Positions 54,657-64,000 of a DNA stretch of 64,000 bases are shown one piece after another; the stretch's first letter is position 1, and each line of letters begins with the position of its first letter. Below the pieces are notes generated by a model that was not told where the DNA came from, searched no databases, and saw only the letters and a program-made list of their open reading frames with translations. Origin of the DNA: Rhodobacterales bacterium HKCCE2091 (GTDB lineage: Bacteria > Pseudomonadota > Alphaproteobacteria > Rhodobacterales > Rhodobacteraceae); NCBI GenBank assembly GCA_015689685.1, contig WVSL01000009.1, positions 90,545 through 154,544 on the forward strand. Direction: 5' to 3'. Made by a program: the position numbers and the translations under genes.

Positions 54657-56147
54657 ATGCCTTCCGATCTCGTCATCGTCTACCACCGCCAGCCCTACGA
54701 GGAAGTCGAGGAGGAGGACGGTCGCGTGACCCTGCGCGAGAACACGAGCCCGAACGGGATCGTGCCCACGCTGAAAAGCTTTTTCGGCGGTGTCGACCAC
54801 GGCGCCTGGGTGGCGTGGAAACTGGCCGAGGACACGTCGAACCCCGGTTTCGAACAGGTGGTCGAGATCGAGGACAGCTATGGCCGCTACTCGGTCTCGC
54901 GCCTGCCGCTGTCGTCCGAACAGGTGCGCCAGTTCTACCACGTCACCTCCAAGGAGGCATTCTGGCCGATCCTCCATTCTTTCAAGGAACGCTACAACTA
55001 CGACCCGGTGGACTGGCCGAACTTCCGCGAGGTGAACTGGCGTTTCGCCGAGGCCGCGGCGGCGGAGGCCGCGAAGGGCGCGCTGGTCTGGATCCACGAC
55101 TACAACCTCTGGCTGGTGCCGGGCTACCTGCGCAAGATGCGGCCGGACTTGCGGATCGCGTTCTTCCACCACACCCCGTTCCCCTCCGCCGACATGTTCA
55201 ACGTGCTGCCGTGGCGGAAGGAAATCGTCGAAAGCCTGCTCGCCTCCGACATCGTCGGCTTCCACATCCCGCGCTATGCCGCGAACTTCGTGTCGGTTGC
55301 CCGGTCGCTGCTCGACGTAACGGTCGAGGAGCGGGAGCCGGTATCGGCGGACCTGATCTCGGAGGGTACCGCGCTGACCGAACGCACCGTGCCGTCGGTC
55401 ATCAGCCACGGCGACCACCAGGTGACGATCAGCGTCGCGCCGGTCGGGGTGAACGTGGACTATATCCAGTCGCGCGCGGATGCGCCGGGCACGCTGGAGA
55501 CCGCCGCGCGCATACGGGAGGACATGGGCGATACCAAGCTGGTGCTCTCGGTCGGCCGGACCGACTACACCAAGGGCGGCGTCCAGCAGATGCAGAGCTT
55601 CGAGCGGATGCTGGAAAAGCACCCGGAACTGCGCGGCAAGGTCCGGCTGATGCATGTCTCGGTTCCGGCCAACCGGAACATGACCGTCTACGCCGAGATC
55701 CAGGCGGAGATCGAGGAAAGCGCCGGCCGCATCAACGGCCGGTTCGGCACGCTGGAGTGGCAGCCGATCGCGCTCATCTCGCGCGCGATCCCGTTCGATG
55801 ACCTCGTGGCCTACTACCGCGCCGCGGATGTCGCCTGGATCACGCCGTTGGCCGACGGGATGAACCTCGTCGCGAAGGAATTCGTGGCGTCGCGCACCGA
55901 TGGCGACGGGGTGCTCGTCCTGTCGGAGTTCGCCGGCGCGGCGGTGGAGCTGTCATCCGCCGTGATCGTCAACCCGTTCTCGAACCGGTCGATGGACGAG
56001 GCGATCGCCTCCGCGCTCGTGATGCCGGAGGAGGAACGCCGCGCCCGCATGGCCCCGCTGCGCGAGGCGGTGCATCGCTATGACATCCGCGCCTGGGGCC
56101 GGTCGATCGGGGATGGCTTCGAGTCGATTTCGCGAACCGCGGCCTGA
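54657..56147 (+). CDS. ggpS: Glucosylglycerol-phosphate synthase GgpS
   Basis: A 496-residue GT20-family enzyme that joins ADP-glucose and glycerol 3-phosphate. It follows cyanobacterial GgpS closely in layout: [13 protein letters not shown] at the N-terminus, [80 protein letters not shown] and [17 protein letters not shown]. These differ from trehalose-6-phosphate synthase (OtsA), chiefly in the N-terminal YHRxPY block and the SPNGILPTLKSFF loop. Length matches GgpS (about 500). The gene order supports a complete route to the compatible solute glucosylglycerol. Confidence 0.9.
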   Translation: MPSDLVIVYHRQPYEEVEEEDGRVTLRENTSPNGIVPTLKSFFGGVDHGAWVAWKLAEDTSNPGFEQVVEIEDSYGRYSVSRLPLSSEQVRQFYHVTSKEAFWPILHSFKERYNYDPVDWPNFREVNWRFAEAAAAEAAKGALVWIHDYNLWLVPGYLRKMRPDLRIAFFHHTPFPSADMFNVLPWRKEIVESLLASDIVGFHIPRYAANFVSVARSLLDVTVEEREPVSADLISEGTALTERTVPSVISHGDHQVTISVAPVGVNVDYIQSRADAPGTLETAARIREDMGDTKLVLSVGRTDYTKGGVQQMQSFERMLEKHPELRGKVRLMHVSVPANRNMTVYAEIQAEIEESAGRINGRFGTLEWQPIALISRAIPFDDLVAYYRAADVAWITPLADGMNLVAKEFVASRTDGDGVLVLSEFAGAAVELSSAVIVNPFSNRSMDEAIASALVMPEEERRARMAPLREAVHRYDIRAWGRSIGDGFESISRTAA

Positions 56148-56156
56148 AAAAGACGA

Positions 56157-56180
56157 GGCCCGGTTCCATCGAACCGGGCC
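56157..56180 (+). terminator. Strong hairpin after ggpS
   Basis: GGCCCGGTTC and GAACCGGGCC form a perfect 10-bp stem with a CATC loop, 9 nt past the ggpS stop. No T-run follows, but the position and stability support a transcript end. Confidence 0.65.
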
Positions 56181-56266
56181 GTCGCGCTCGAACTGGCTAC
56201 GCAAGAACTCGTTAACACTCACTAACTCGCTACATCTTCTGTTTAGCAAATAACCGCCGATCGGCA

Positions 56267-56386
56267 TACCTGTCCTTTGGTTGGGTCGAATACGGCGGTC
56301 GGCCATGTTTTCGCCACATTTCCCGAAAATTTTCGTTTGAAATCAACAACCATGCGTGTCCCAGGGGCTTGGCCGAAGGACAGGTA
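56267..56386. repeat. 120-bp AT-rich element bounded by 14-bp inverted repeats
   Basis: The left end (56267-56280) begins TACCTGTCCTT and the right end (56373-56386) ends AAGGACAGGTA. The 14-bp arms match at 13 positions. A further GGACAGGTA lies at 56396-56404. The interior is much more AT-rich than the surroundings and has no frame. It sits in the 308-bp gap between the convergent ggpS and gntR genes. The rest of that gap holds nothing else recognised apart from the ggpS hairpin and a GCCGATCGGC palindrome at 56256-56265. Confidence 0.45.
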
Positions 56387-56455
56387 CGAATCAGCGGACA
56401 GGTAGCAAGGAAATTTTTCCGCCTGGCCCTCGCAAGCGCCCGGGGCTGCCCTGGT

Positions 56456-57154
56456 TCAGAGTTCCAGCGCCGAGGATTCGTTCGCGATCAGTGCCGCGAG
56501 CAGGCCCTTCCGCGTGTTCTCGGAATGCTGGACCATCGCGTCGCGGGCCGCCGCGGCGTCGTGCGCCCTGAGCGCCCGAACGATGCGGTCGTGATCTTCG
56601 GTCGTTTCCGGGTTCACGTCACGGACGGTCGCGCCCATGTGGAACAACCGCGTCGATTCCTCGAGGTAGCTGACGATCATCGCGTGTAGTCGCGGCACCT
56701 GCGCGCCGCGGGCGATCGCGCCGTGGAACCGGTTGTTCGCCTCGACGAAGCTGTCGATGGTGGCTTCCTCGCCGAGCGTGTAGCGGACCCCCGCGGTCTC
56801 CTCCAGGTCGTCCAGTTCCTCGTCCGACATCCGCACCGCCGCAAGCTCCGCGGCACTGCCTTCGAGAGCCTTGCGGATGGTGAAGAGGTCGGTGACATCC
56901 TTCACCCGGACGGGCGTGACCCGGTAGCCGCGGCGGGGAAAGCCCTCCACCAGCCCGTCGAGGATCAGCCGGCCCAGTGCCTCGCGCACCGGTGTCTTGC
57001 TCATTTCCAGCCGGGCCGAGAGCGATTGCTCGTTCATCTGGATGCCGGGCTTCAGGGTGCAGTTGATGATGTCCCGGCGCAGGGATTCGTAGGCGCGGTC
57101 GGCGAGGGAGCGGGGACGTTCCGCCGGCTCGTCGATCCTGTTCATCGTGGTCAT
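56456..57154 (-). CDS. GntR-family regulator, FCD (FadR) type
   Basis: A 232-residue regulator. The wHTH DNA-binding domain spans about residues 20-85: LADRAYESLRRDIINCTLKPGIQMNEQSLSARLEMSKTPVREALGRLILDGLVEGFPRRGYRV. The FCD ligand-binding domain follows, with LFTIRKALEGSAAELAA, ANNRFHGAIARGA and DHDRIVRALRAHDAAAARDAMVQHSENTR, including metal-type His/Asp positions. The ATG at 57154 is chosen for an AGGAG site. It is divergent from a transport and catabolic operon, and identical palindromes lie before both, so it probably represses both and responds to a pathway metabolite. Confidence 0.92.
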   Translation of the reverse strand: MTTMNRIDEPAERPRSLADRAYESLRRDIINCTLKPGIQMNEQSLSARLEMSKTPVREALGRLILDGLVEGFPRRGYRVTPVRVKDVTDLFTIRKALEGSAAELAAVRMSDEELDDLEETAGVRYTLGEEATIDSFVEANNRFHGAIARGAQVPRLHAMIVSYLEESTRLFHMGATVRDVNPETTEDHDRIVRALRAHDAAAARDAMVQHSENTRKGLLAALIANESSALEL

Positions 57155-57241
57155 GACGTGGTGCTCCTGTCGCGGATTGCAGGGCACCGGGGCCGGCGCC
57201 AGTGGTCCTTCGCGGAGGTTTCTCCACCGAAGAAGTACGCG

Positions 57242-57251
57242 TGATATATCA
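57242..57251. promoter_or_regulatory. Predicted GntR operator, regulator side
   Basis: TGATATATCA is a perfect 10-bp palindrome, 88 bp upstream of the gntR start. Read toward gntR it continues as TGATATATCACG, the same as the second copy read toward the transporter. It includes a TATAT element that could overlap a -10 box. The remaining region (57155-57534) holds no gene. Confidence 0.65.
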
Positions 57252-57472
57252 TCATCCCGACATTGGCGGGAAGGTCAAACCTGCCGCGGGAGATGACGGT
57301 GCGGCCACGGCGGACACCGCGCGCCCCATCTTGCAAGGCGGATGGCCTGACTCGAGGCCGGACTGAAGGCGCCCAAAATCTGTGCAACGGAGGCGAAAGC
57401 AGGCCGAGTTCCCGGGCGGATCCGTCCAAATCCGCGTCGGCTCCACGTTCCGCGTATCAATCTCCGATCATC

Positions 57473-57482
57473 TGATATATCA
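57473..57482. promoter_or_regulatory. Predicted GntR operator, transporter side
   Basis: The second perfect TGATATATCA lies 53 bp upstream of the solute-binding protein gene, where a repressor would block its promoter. It shares the two following bases (CG) with the first copy in transcription direction. Confidence 0.65.
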
Positions 57483-57534
57483 CGAAGGACATCTGATCCT
57501 GCTCAACGATCCGATTCCATACAGAGGGGAAACC

Positions 57535-58392
57535 ATGTCCAGACCGACACATAAGACGTTGGCCGCCGTGGCGTTCTGCGCCGCCCTTGTCCCGGCCGGG
57601 GCCAGCTTCGCACAAGGCACTATGGAGGAAGGCGTCGTCCATTTCGCCGCCGACTTCGCCGCCGCGCCGAACCAGTTCATGACCCCCGAGGGTGAAATGG
57701 ACGGCCTGAACGTGGACATGTGCGGCGAGATCGCCGCGCGGATGGGCGACGAGATCCAGTGGACGAACCTCGCGTTTCCCGGCCTGGTTCCGGGGCTGCA
57801 GGCCGAACGCTTCGACGGGCTCTGCACCGCGATCTTCATCAACCCCGACCGGCTCCAGATCATGAACATGATCTCCTATGTCCAGTGGGGCGAAGGGCTG
57901 ATGGTGCCCGAGGGCAACCCCGCCGGCATCTCCTGCGAGGCGGCCATCGGTGACGCCGCATCCTACGAGGCCTGCTTCGATGGGCTGGCGGGCATGACCG
58001 TTTCGGTCGCGGCGGGCGGCACCACCAACACCCATCTCGTCGAACAGAGCGACCGGATGGAGGCCGCCGGACTCGACCCGATCGACATCCGCGCCTTCGA
58101 TTCCAACTCCGAGGCGATCCAGGCGCTCGTGTCCGGGCAGGCCGAGGCCGCCTACCTCAACGACCCGCAGGCCGCGTTCTACATCACCACGTCCGAGGCG
58201 CCTTACGAGCTTGCCTTCACCGGGAACTCCGCCAACCAGCTCGCCATCGCCACGCTGAAGGACAACACGGTCCTGGCCGAACGCATCCTCGCGGCGCTCG
58301 AAGAGATGCGCGAGGACGGCACCTACCAGGAAATCGTCGACAAGTGGGGCGTTGCCGCCGTCGACGAATTCGTGCTGAACCCGGAACTCTGA
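57535..58392 (+). CDS. Amino-acid-type ABC transporter solute-binding protein (family 3)
   Basis: A 285-residue periplasmic binding protein. AGAGGGGA lies before the ATG. A signal peptide covers about residues 1-26 (ASFA-Q). The mature protein has the family-3 pattern EMDGLNVDMCGEIAARMGDEIQWTNLAFPGLVPGLQAERFDGLCTAIFINPDRLQIMNMI, AGMTVSVAAGGTTNTHL and the C-terminal LAALEEMREDGTYQEIVDKWGV. The family takes polar amino acids and opine-like compounds. The ligand here is unknown, possibly a cyclic amide given the hydrolase and racemase nearby. Confidence 0.92.
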   Translation: MSRPTHKTLAAVAFCAALVPAGASFAQGTMEEGVVHFAADFAAAPNQFMTPEGEMDGLNVDMCGEIAARMGDEIQWTNLAFPGLVPGLQAERFDGLCTAIFINPDRLQIMNMISYVQWGEGLMVPEGNPAGISCEAAIGDAASYEACFDGLAGMTVSVAAGGTTNTHLVEQSDRMEAAGLDPIDIRAFDSNSEAIQALVSGQAEAAYLNDPQAAFYITTSEAPYELAFTGNSANQLAIATLKDNTVLAERILAALEEMREDGTYQEIVDKWGVAAVDEFVLNPEL

Positions 58393-58399
58393 TCGACCC

Positions 58400-58425
58400 C
58401 GGCGGCGGTCTTCGGGCCGCCGCCG
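58400..58425 (+). other. UUCG-capped hairpin between binding protein and permease
   Basis: CGGCGGCGG and CCGCCGCCG pair in a 9-bp stem whose loop closes further as C-UUCG-G, a very stable tetraloop. It lies 8 nt after the binding-protein stop. Such a structure can protect the upstream mRNA from 3' decay or attenuate transcription, giving more binding protein than membrane components. Confidence 0.6.
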
Positions 58426-58447
58426 CTGACCGAGCGCGACGCACACG

Positions 58448-59155
58448 ATGGATTTCTCTCTCCCGGTCTTCCTAGATTACCTGTTCCAGGAACGCTTCCT
58501 CGTCGCGGCGGGGGTGACGCTGCTCGTCGCCGTCGCGGCGCAGGCCATCGGCGTCGTGCTCGGGCTGATCCTCGCCCTCTGCGCCATGTCGCGCTTCGCG
58601 GTCCTGCGCTGGTTCGCGGCGGGCTACATCTGGCTCTGGCGCGGGACGCCGCCGCTTGTGCAGCTTCTCCTGCTCTACTTCGGCCTGCCGCAACTCGGCA
58701 TCCGGCTCAACGTGATCGAGGCGGGGCTGATCGGGCTCGGCTTCTACGCGGCCTCCTACATGGCCGAGATCATCCGCTCCGGCCTGATGTCGATCAGCCC
58801 GGACCAGACCCAGGCCGCCCGTGCGATGGGCTTCAGCCGGTTGCAGACGATCCGCTACGTCGTGTTGCCGCAGGCGATCCGGGTGATGCTGCCACCGTTC
58901 GGGAACGAATTCGCGTCGATGATGCGGACGACCTCGCTCCTGTCGGTGATCTCGTTCGAGGAGCTTCTGCGCGTCACCCGCATGGCGATCAACGAAACCT
59001 ACCGCGTGATCGAGCTCTACTCGGTCGCGGCGGTCTACTACCTGCTGATGTATTCCGCCTGGCTCTTCGTGCAGGCGTGGCTGGAACGGGTCGCGGCGCG
59101 CGGTTCGGTGCCGCGCAGCGGCGCGATGGCGGCCAGCGCCCCGGCCGAAGGCTGA
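58448..59155 (+). CDS. Polar amino acid ABC transporter permease (HisM/GlnP type)
   Basis: A 235-residue membrane protein with about five spans. It has LLVAVAAQAIGVVLGLILALCAMS, WLWRGTPPLVQLLLLYFGLPQLG and the EAA loop AARAMGFSRLQTIRYVVLPQAIRVMLPPFGNEFASMMRTTSLLSVISFEELL. It has no ATPase domain. The ATPase is fused to the second permease two genes on. Confidence 0.92.
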   Translation: MDFSLPVFLDYLFQERFLVAAGVTLLVAVAAQAIGVVLGLILALCAMSRFAVLRWFAAGYIWLWRGTPPLVQLLLLYFGLPQLGIRLNVIEAGLIGLGFYAASYMAEIIRSGLMSISPDQTQAARAMGFSRLQTIRYVVLPQAIRVMLPPFGNEFASMMRTTSLLSVISFEELLRVTRMAINETYRVIELYSVAAVYYLLMYSAWLFVQAWLERVAARGSVPRSGAMAASAPAEG

Positions 59156-59194
59156 CGCGGATGCTTCGGGCAACGACACACGGAAGGGCCATAG

Positions 59195-60295
59195 ATGGCT
59201 GACATCATCCTGTTCGGCTGTGGCGCGCTCGGCTCCCGGCTCCTGCGGGTTCTCGAAGGCGACTACCCGGCGATCCGCGTGGTCGGCGCGGTGGATCACG
59301 ACCCGGCGCTTGCGGGCCGGAGCCTCGGCGCACTGGGGCGGAGCACGCGCTTCGCGGACGTGGTGATCGCGCCCGATCTCGACGCCTGCCTCGGCGCGCT
59401 GCCGACCTTGCCGGACGGCCTCGTCCACATGACGGAATCGAAGCCCGACCGGATCGAGGCGCAGCTGACGGAAATCCTCGGCGCGGGGTTGAACGTCGTG
59501 TCGGCGGCGGAATCGATGTTCTACCCCGGCCTGCGGTTTCCCGATTTCACCGCCCGCCTCGACGCCGCGGCGCTGAAGGCCGGCGTGACCCTGACCGGGA
59601 TGGGCATCAATCCCGGCTTTTCCTACGACAGCTTGCCGCTCCTGCTGGCGCGTTCCACCTCCGCCGTCACCGGGGTTCGCATCCGCCGCTGCATCGACGT
59701 GACCGGCACGGGGCCGGGAGACATCGAGCATGTCGGCTACGGCCTGACCCCCGAGGCGTTCCGCGAGGGCGTGGCGAAGGGCAACATCGTGGGCCACATG
59801 GGCGCGCCCGAAAGCATCGCGCTGCTGGCGGAGTTCCTCGACCTTGAGATCGACACCGTGACCGAGCGGTGGGAAACCGAGACCGCCGATTTCGACGTGG
59901 ACAGCGGCGACGCGTCCCTCGGCATCCTGCCGCCGGGCCGGGTCATCGGGATCACCCAGTTCGCCGAGGGCAAGCGCGGCGACACGGTCGTGCTCCAGAC
60001 CCGGCTCGCCATGTACTACGAACCCGCGAAGTTCGGGCTGACCGAATCCGACGAGATCGAGATCGACGGCGCGATGCCGGTCCGGATGAAGATCGAACCA
60101 GCGCTGCAATCGCTGTTCGGGGCCGCCAACGTGGTCGCCAGCAGCATCCTGCCCACGCTCGACGCCGCCCCGGGGTTCCGCAACGGGCTGGACCTGCCCA
60201 TCGTCGGGCGGCGATCCGACCGGCGTTACCGCGTCGATCCCGCCCGCGCGCTGGAGCCGGGCCACGTGCCCCTGACCTCGGGCGGGGGCGCCTGA
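59195..60295 (+). CDS. DapB-like NAD(P)-dependent dehydrogenase
   Basis: A 366-residue oxidoreductase with N-terminal Rossmann motif [16 protein letters not shown], then [33 protein letters not shown] and the C-terminal [24 protein letters not shown]. It resembles the dihydrodipicolinate reductase/2,4-diaminopentanoate dehydrogenase group, which act on amino acid derivatives. It sits between the two permease genes of the operon, so its substrate is probably the imported compound or a product of it. The exact reaction is not known. Confidence 0.78.
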   Translation: MADIILFGCGALGSRLLRVLEGDYPAIRVVGAVDHDPALAGRSLGALGRSTRFADVVIAPDLDACLGALPTLPDGLVHMTESKPDRIEAQLTEILGAGLNVVSAAESMFYPGLRFPDFTARLDAAALKAGVTLTGMGINPGFSYDSLPLLLARSTSAVTGVRIRRCIDVTGTGPGDIEHVGYGLTPEAFREGVAKGNIVGHMGAPESIALLAEFLDLEIDTVTERWETETADFDVDSGDASLGILPPGRVIGITQFAEGKRGDTVVLQTRLAMYYEPAKFGLTESDEIEIDGAMPVRMKIEPALQSLFGAANVVASSILPTLDAAPGFRNGLDLPIVGRRSDRRYRVDPARALEPGHVPLTSGGGA

Positions 60296-60299
60296 ACCG

Positions 60300-61837
<1,538 letters not shown>

Positions 61838-61841
<4 letters not shown>

Positions 61842-62506
61842 GGATCATCGCGCTGAACCCGAACAGCTCGACCGAGGTGACCGCGCTGATGGACGCGTGC
61901 CTTGCCCCCCTTCGCGCTGTCACCCGGCACGAGATCGTCTGCACCGAACTGCCGGACGCGCCGATCGGGATCGAGACCGACGACCACGTCCGGGACGTCG
62001 CGCCGATGGTGCAGGGCTTCATCGCGGATACCGATGCCGACGCGGTCGTGGTCGCCTGTTTCTCCGACCCCGGCGTAGCTCTTGCGCGGGCCGAGGCCGC
62101 GATCCCGGTCGTGGGGATAGCGGAGGCGGCGTACTACGCGGCGCTGCAGCTCGGCCGCCGGTTCGGTGTGGTCTCGCTCGGCGCCTCCTCCATCGCCCGG
62201 CACGCGCGCCACATCGAGGCGCTCGGGCTTACCGGCAGGCTGGCGGGCGACAGGTCCATCGGCATGACGGTGGCCGAGGGGCACAGTCACCCCGGTGCCG
62301 ATGCCGCGATCCGGCGGGTCTCGGACGACCTGACCGGGACGGACGGCGCGGATTGCCTGATCCTCGGCTGCGCCGGTCTCGGCGCGCGGCGTCCGGCACT
62401 GCAGGCCCTGCTCGGCCTGCCGGTGATCGACCCGGTGCAGGCCGGTGTCGCCGCCGCGATCACGTTGCTGGATCTGGATTACGGAACGGGGCGCAAGGAT
62501 GGATAG
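61838..62506 (+). CDS. Asp/Glu/hydantoin racemase-family protein
   Basis: A 222-residue racemase-family enzyme. The N-terminus [16 protein letters not shown] is typical of hydantoin racemases. Two catalytic cysteines are present: Cys74 in [10 protein letters not shown] and Cys178 in [32 protein letters not shown] also fits. With the following hydrolase it suggests interconversion of enantiomers of a cyclic amide or amino acid. It overlaps the hydrolase start by 8 bp. Confidence 0.88.
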
Positions 62507-63857
62507 GGTCGTACGCGGAACGGTCGTCGCCGGGGAACGGCGGCTGGAAAACGGCTGGATCGGGATCGAGGACGGCCGCATCGCCGCGATCGGAATCGGC
62601 ACGGCGCCCTTGGCCGCCGAGACCGACGACCACGGTGCCGCGCTGATCCTGCCCGGCGTGATCGACGGCCAGACCCATGCGACCAGCTATCGCGGACTGC
62701 CCGGCATCGCGGAAACGACGCGGGGCGCGGTCGCGGGCGGGGTCACGACGCTGGTCGACATGCCCTACGACAACCCCCTGCCGCTCGACCGGATCGACCG
62801 GTTCGAGGCCAAGGCGGCGGCGATCGCGGAACATGCCCATGCCGACATGGCGCTCTATGGCACCGCAACGGCCGAAACCGGGACCGAGACCCTGGGTGAG
62901 CTGATCGCGGCGGGGGTCGTGGCATTCAAGATCTCCTCGTTCGAAAGCAGCCCGACCCGTTTTCCCCGGATCGACGCCGCGCTGACGCTCGACATCCTCG
63001 AATACCTCGCCGCGAAGGGCCTGCCGCTCGGCCTGCACAACGAGGACCAGGAGATCGTCCTCGACCGGATGAAGCGCGCCCGCGCCGCCGGGGTCGACGG
63101 TATCGTCGGCCACGCGACCTCGCGCCCCGAGGCGGCGGAACTCGCGGCCACCGCCGCCTTCCACGCGCTCGGTTTCGACACCGGGGCGCATACCCACGCC
63201 GTTCACCTGACCTCCGGCCGCGGGTTCGACCTGACCGACAGTTTCGCGAAGATGCCGATGAAGGCGACGGGCGAGCTCTGCGTCCACTACCTCTGGTTCG
63301 ACGCGGCGCGGGACGGCGAGCGCCTCGGCGCGCGGATGAAGGTGAACCCGCCGATCCGCCCCGGCGCCATCGACGGCCTGTGGCGCGCGATCGAGGCGGG
63401 ACAGGTCGCCTTCATCTCGTCTGACCATTCGAGCTGGCCGATCGACAACAAGCTGACCGATTCGATCTTCGACGCGGGCGCGGGTGTGCCCGGGGTCGAA
63501 ACGCTGCTGCCCGCGTTTTTCACCGCGGCGGCGCGGCGCGGCCACGACGCGGCGGCGCTGTCGGCGCGCTACCTGTGCGCCGCCCCCGCGAAGTTCTTCG
63601 GCATCGACGACCGCAAGGGAGGGATCGCCGAGGGACTCGATGCAGACCTCGCCGTGCTGGAAGAGGGCGCCTTCACCTGGGACGAGGCCGCGGCGCATGA
63701 CGGCCTGAACTGGAGCCCCTTTCACGGCGAGACCTTCGGCGCCCGCGTCGCCGCGACCTACTCGCGCGGCGCACCGGCTTGGGACGGGTCGAAGATCTGC
63801 AACGCCGAGGGCAGCGGCCGCCTCGTGGTGCGCGGCACGAAGGGCTGGTTCGCGTGA
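62499..63857 (+). CDS. Dihydropyrimidinase/allantoinase-like cyclic amidohydrolase
   Basis: A 452-residue amidohydrolase. Metal-site motifs are LPGVIDGQTHAT (residues 51-62), the carboxylatable Lys in AFKISSFES (Lys144), LGLHNEDQE (His180), HTHAVHLTSG (His236) and ISSDHSSWP (Asp309). MKVNPPIRP is family-typical. The first HxH histidine is replaced by Gln58, so metal binding may differ from classical members. Such enzymes open cyclic amide rings (hydantoin, dihydropyrimidine, allantoin). The substrate here is unknown. Confidence 0.88.
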   Translation: MDRVVRGTVVAGERRLENGWIGIEDGRIAAIGIGTAPLAAETDDHGAALILPGVIDGQTHATSYRGLPGIAETTRGAVAGGVTTLVDMPYDNPLPLDRIDRFEAKAAAIAEHAHADMALYGTATAETGTETLGELIAAGVVAFKISSFESSPTRFPRIDAALTLDILEYLAAKGLPLGLHNEDQEIVLDRMKRARAAGVDGIVGHATSRPEAAELAATAAFHALGFDTGAHTHAVHLTSGRGFDLTDSFAKMPMKATGELCVHYLWFDAARDGERLGARMKVNPPIRPGAIDGLWRAIEAGQVAFISSDHSSWPIDNKLTDSIFDAGAGVPGVETLLPAFFTAAARRGHDAAALSARYLCAAPAKFFGIDDRKGGIAEGLDADLAVLEEGAFTWDEAAAHDGLNWSPFHGETFGARVAATYSRGAPAWDGSKICNAEGSGRLVVRGTKGWFA

Positions 63858-63873
63858 GGGAGGCATCGCACGC

Positions 63874-64000
63874 ATGACCGATGTGATCGACGGGCGGACG
63901 CGGGGGGTTTTCGTGATCTCGGTGACGCCGTTCCACGGCGACGGATCGATCGACTGGGACAGTCTCGACCGGGTGACGGAGTTCTACCTGGAGGCCGGGG
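63874..64000 (+). CDS. Dihydrodipicolinate synthase/NAL-family lyase, 5' part only
   Basis: Only 42 residues are visible before the window ends. TRGVFVISVTPFHGDGSIDWDSLDRVTEFYLEAG is the standard N-terminus of DapA/N-acetylneuraminate lyase-family aldolases (V-T-P-F-x-x-D-G-x-I-D). It follows the amidohydrolase by 16 bp and belongs to the same operon. The family includes many catabolic lyases besides DapA. Confidence 0.85.
   Translation, partial: MTDVIDGRTRGVFVISVTPFHGDGSIDWDSLDRVTEFYLEAG

Noticed and set aside
54657..56147. Trehalose-6-phosphate synthase (OtsA) as identity of this GT20 enzyme
   Set aside because: The N-terminal YHRQPY block, the [13 protein letters not shown] segment and the gpsA neighbour fit GgpS. 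Trehalose synthesis would not need a linked gpsA.

Overview
The window is GC-rich, tightly packed alphaproteobacterial chromosome. FlaF/FlbT flagellin regulators, an SltF-type transglycosylase, DUF1217 and DUF6468-like flagellar accessory proteins, CtrA-like TTAA-N7-TTAA promoter dyads and the order echA-mutM-ubiE-ubiB all point to Rhodobacterales (Roseobacter/Paracoccaceae lineage). Capsule export, a predicted sulfotransferase and glucosylglycerol synthesis suggest a marine or salt-exposed organism. The genus cannot be read from the sequence. No rRNA, tRNA, CRISPR array or intact insertion sequence was recognised.

Layout. (1) 1-5175: a housekeeping block with enoyl-CoA hydratase (cut by the window edge), mutM, two membrane proteins with related C-terminal domains, ubiE and ubiB. 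(2) 5592-38328: one large flagellar island of about 36 genes in alternating transcription units: fliK-flgD(-), flgJ(N)-flgN-like(+), flagellin(+), flaF-flbT-DUF1217(+), fliI(-), flgB-flgC-fliE-fliQ-flgF-flgG-flgA-flgH-fliL-like(+), fliL-DUF6468-motE-motA-orf731-sltF-flhA-fliR-flhB-fliJ-like(-), fliF-fliH-fliN-fliP-FliG-like(+), flgE-flgK-flgL-flgI(-) and motB(-). Rod, hook, rings, export gate, ATPase and stator are present, but no full-length fliG and no fliM. Instead a 191-residue protein ends in a FliG-like EHP segment. (3) 38404-52527: a surface polysaccharide region with a GT2 glycosyltransferase, a KpsM/E/T-type capsule exporter, a sulfotransferase-like gene, a large RTX protein built on 291-bp tandem modules, the dTDP-L-rhamnose genes rfbCBDA and an 824-residue multidomain glycosyltransferase. 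(4) 52734-56147: gpsA, a HAD phosphatase and ggpS, predicted to make the compatible solute glucosylglycerol from DHAP and a sugar nucleotide. (5) 56456-64000: a GntR/FCD regulator divergent from a catabolic and transport operon: solute-binding protein, permease, DapB-like dehydrogenase, permease-ATPase fusion, Asp/Glu/hydantoin racemase, dihydropyrimidinase-like amidohydrolase and the start of a DapA-family lyase. Two identical TGATATATCA palindromes flank the divergent promoters.

The most original signals are the FliG-like mini-protein in a cluster without fliG/fliM, His/Asp-rich periplasmic linkers recurring in four motor-associated proteins, similarly placed CtrA-like dyads before five flagellar units, and the uncharacterised GntR-controlled pathway at the right end.
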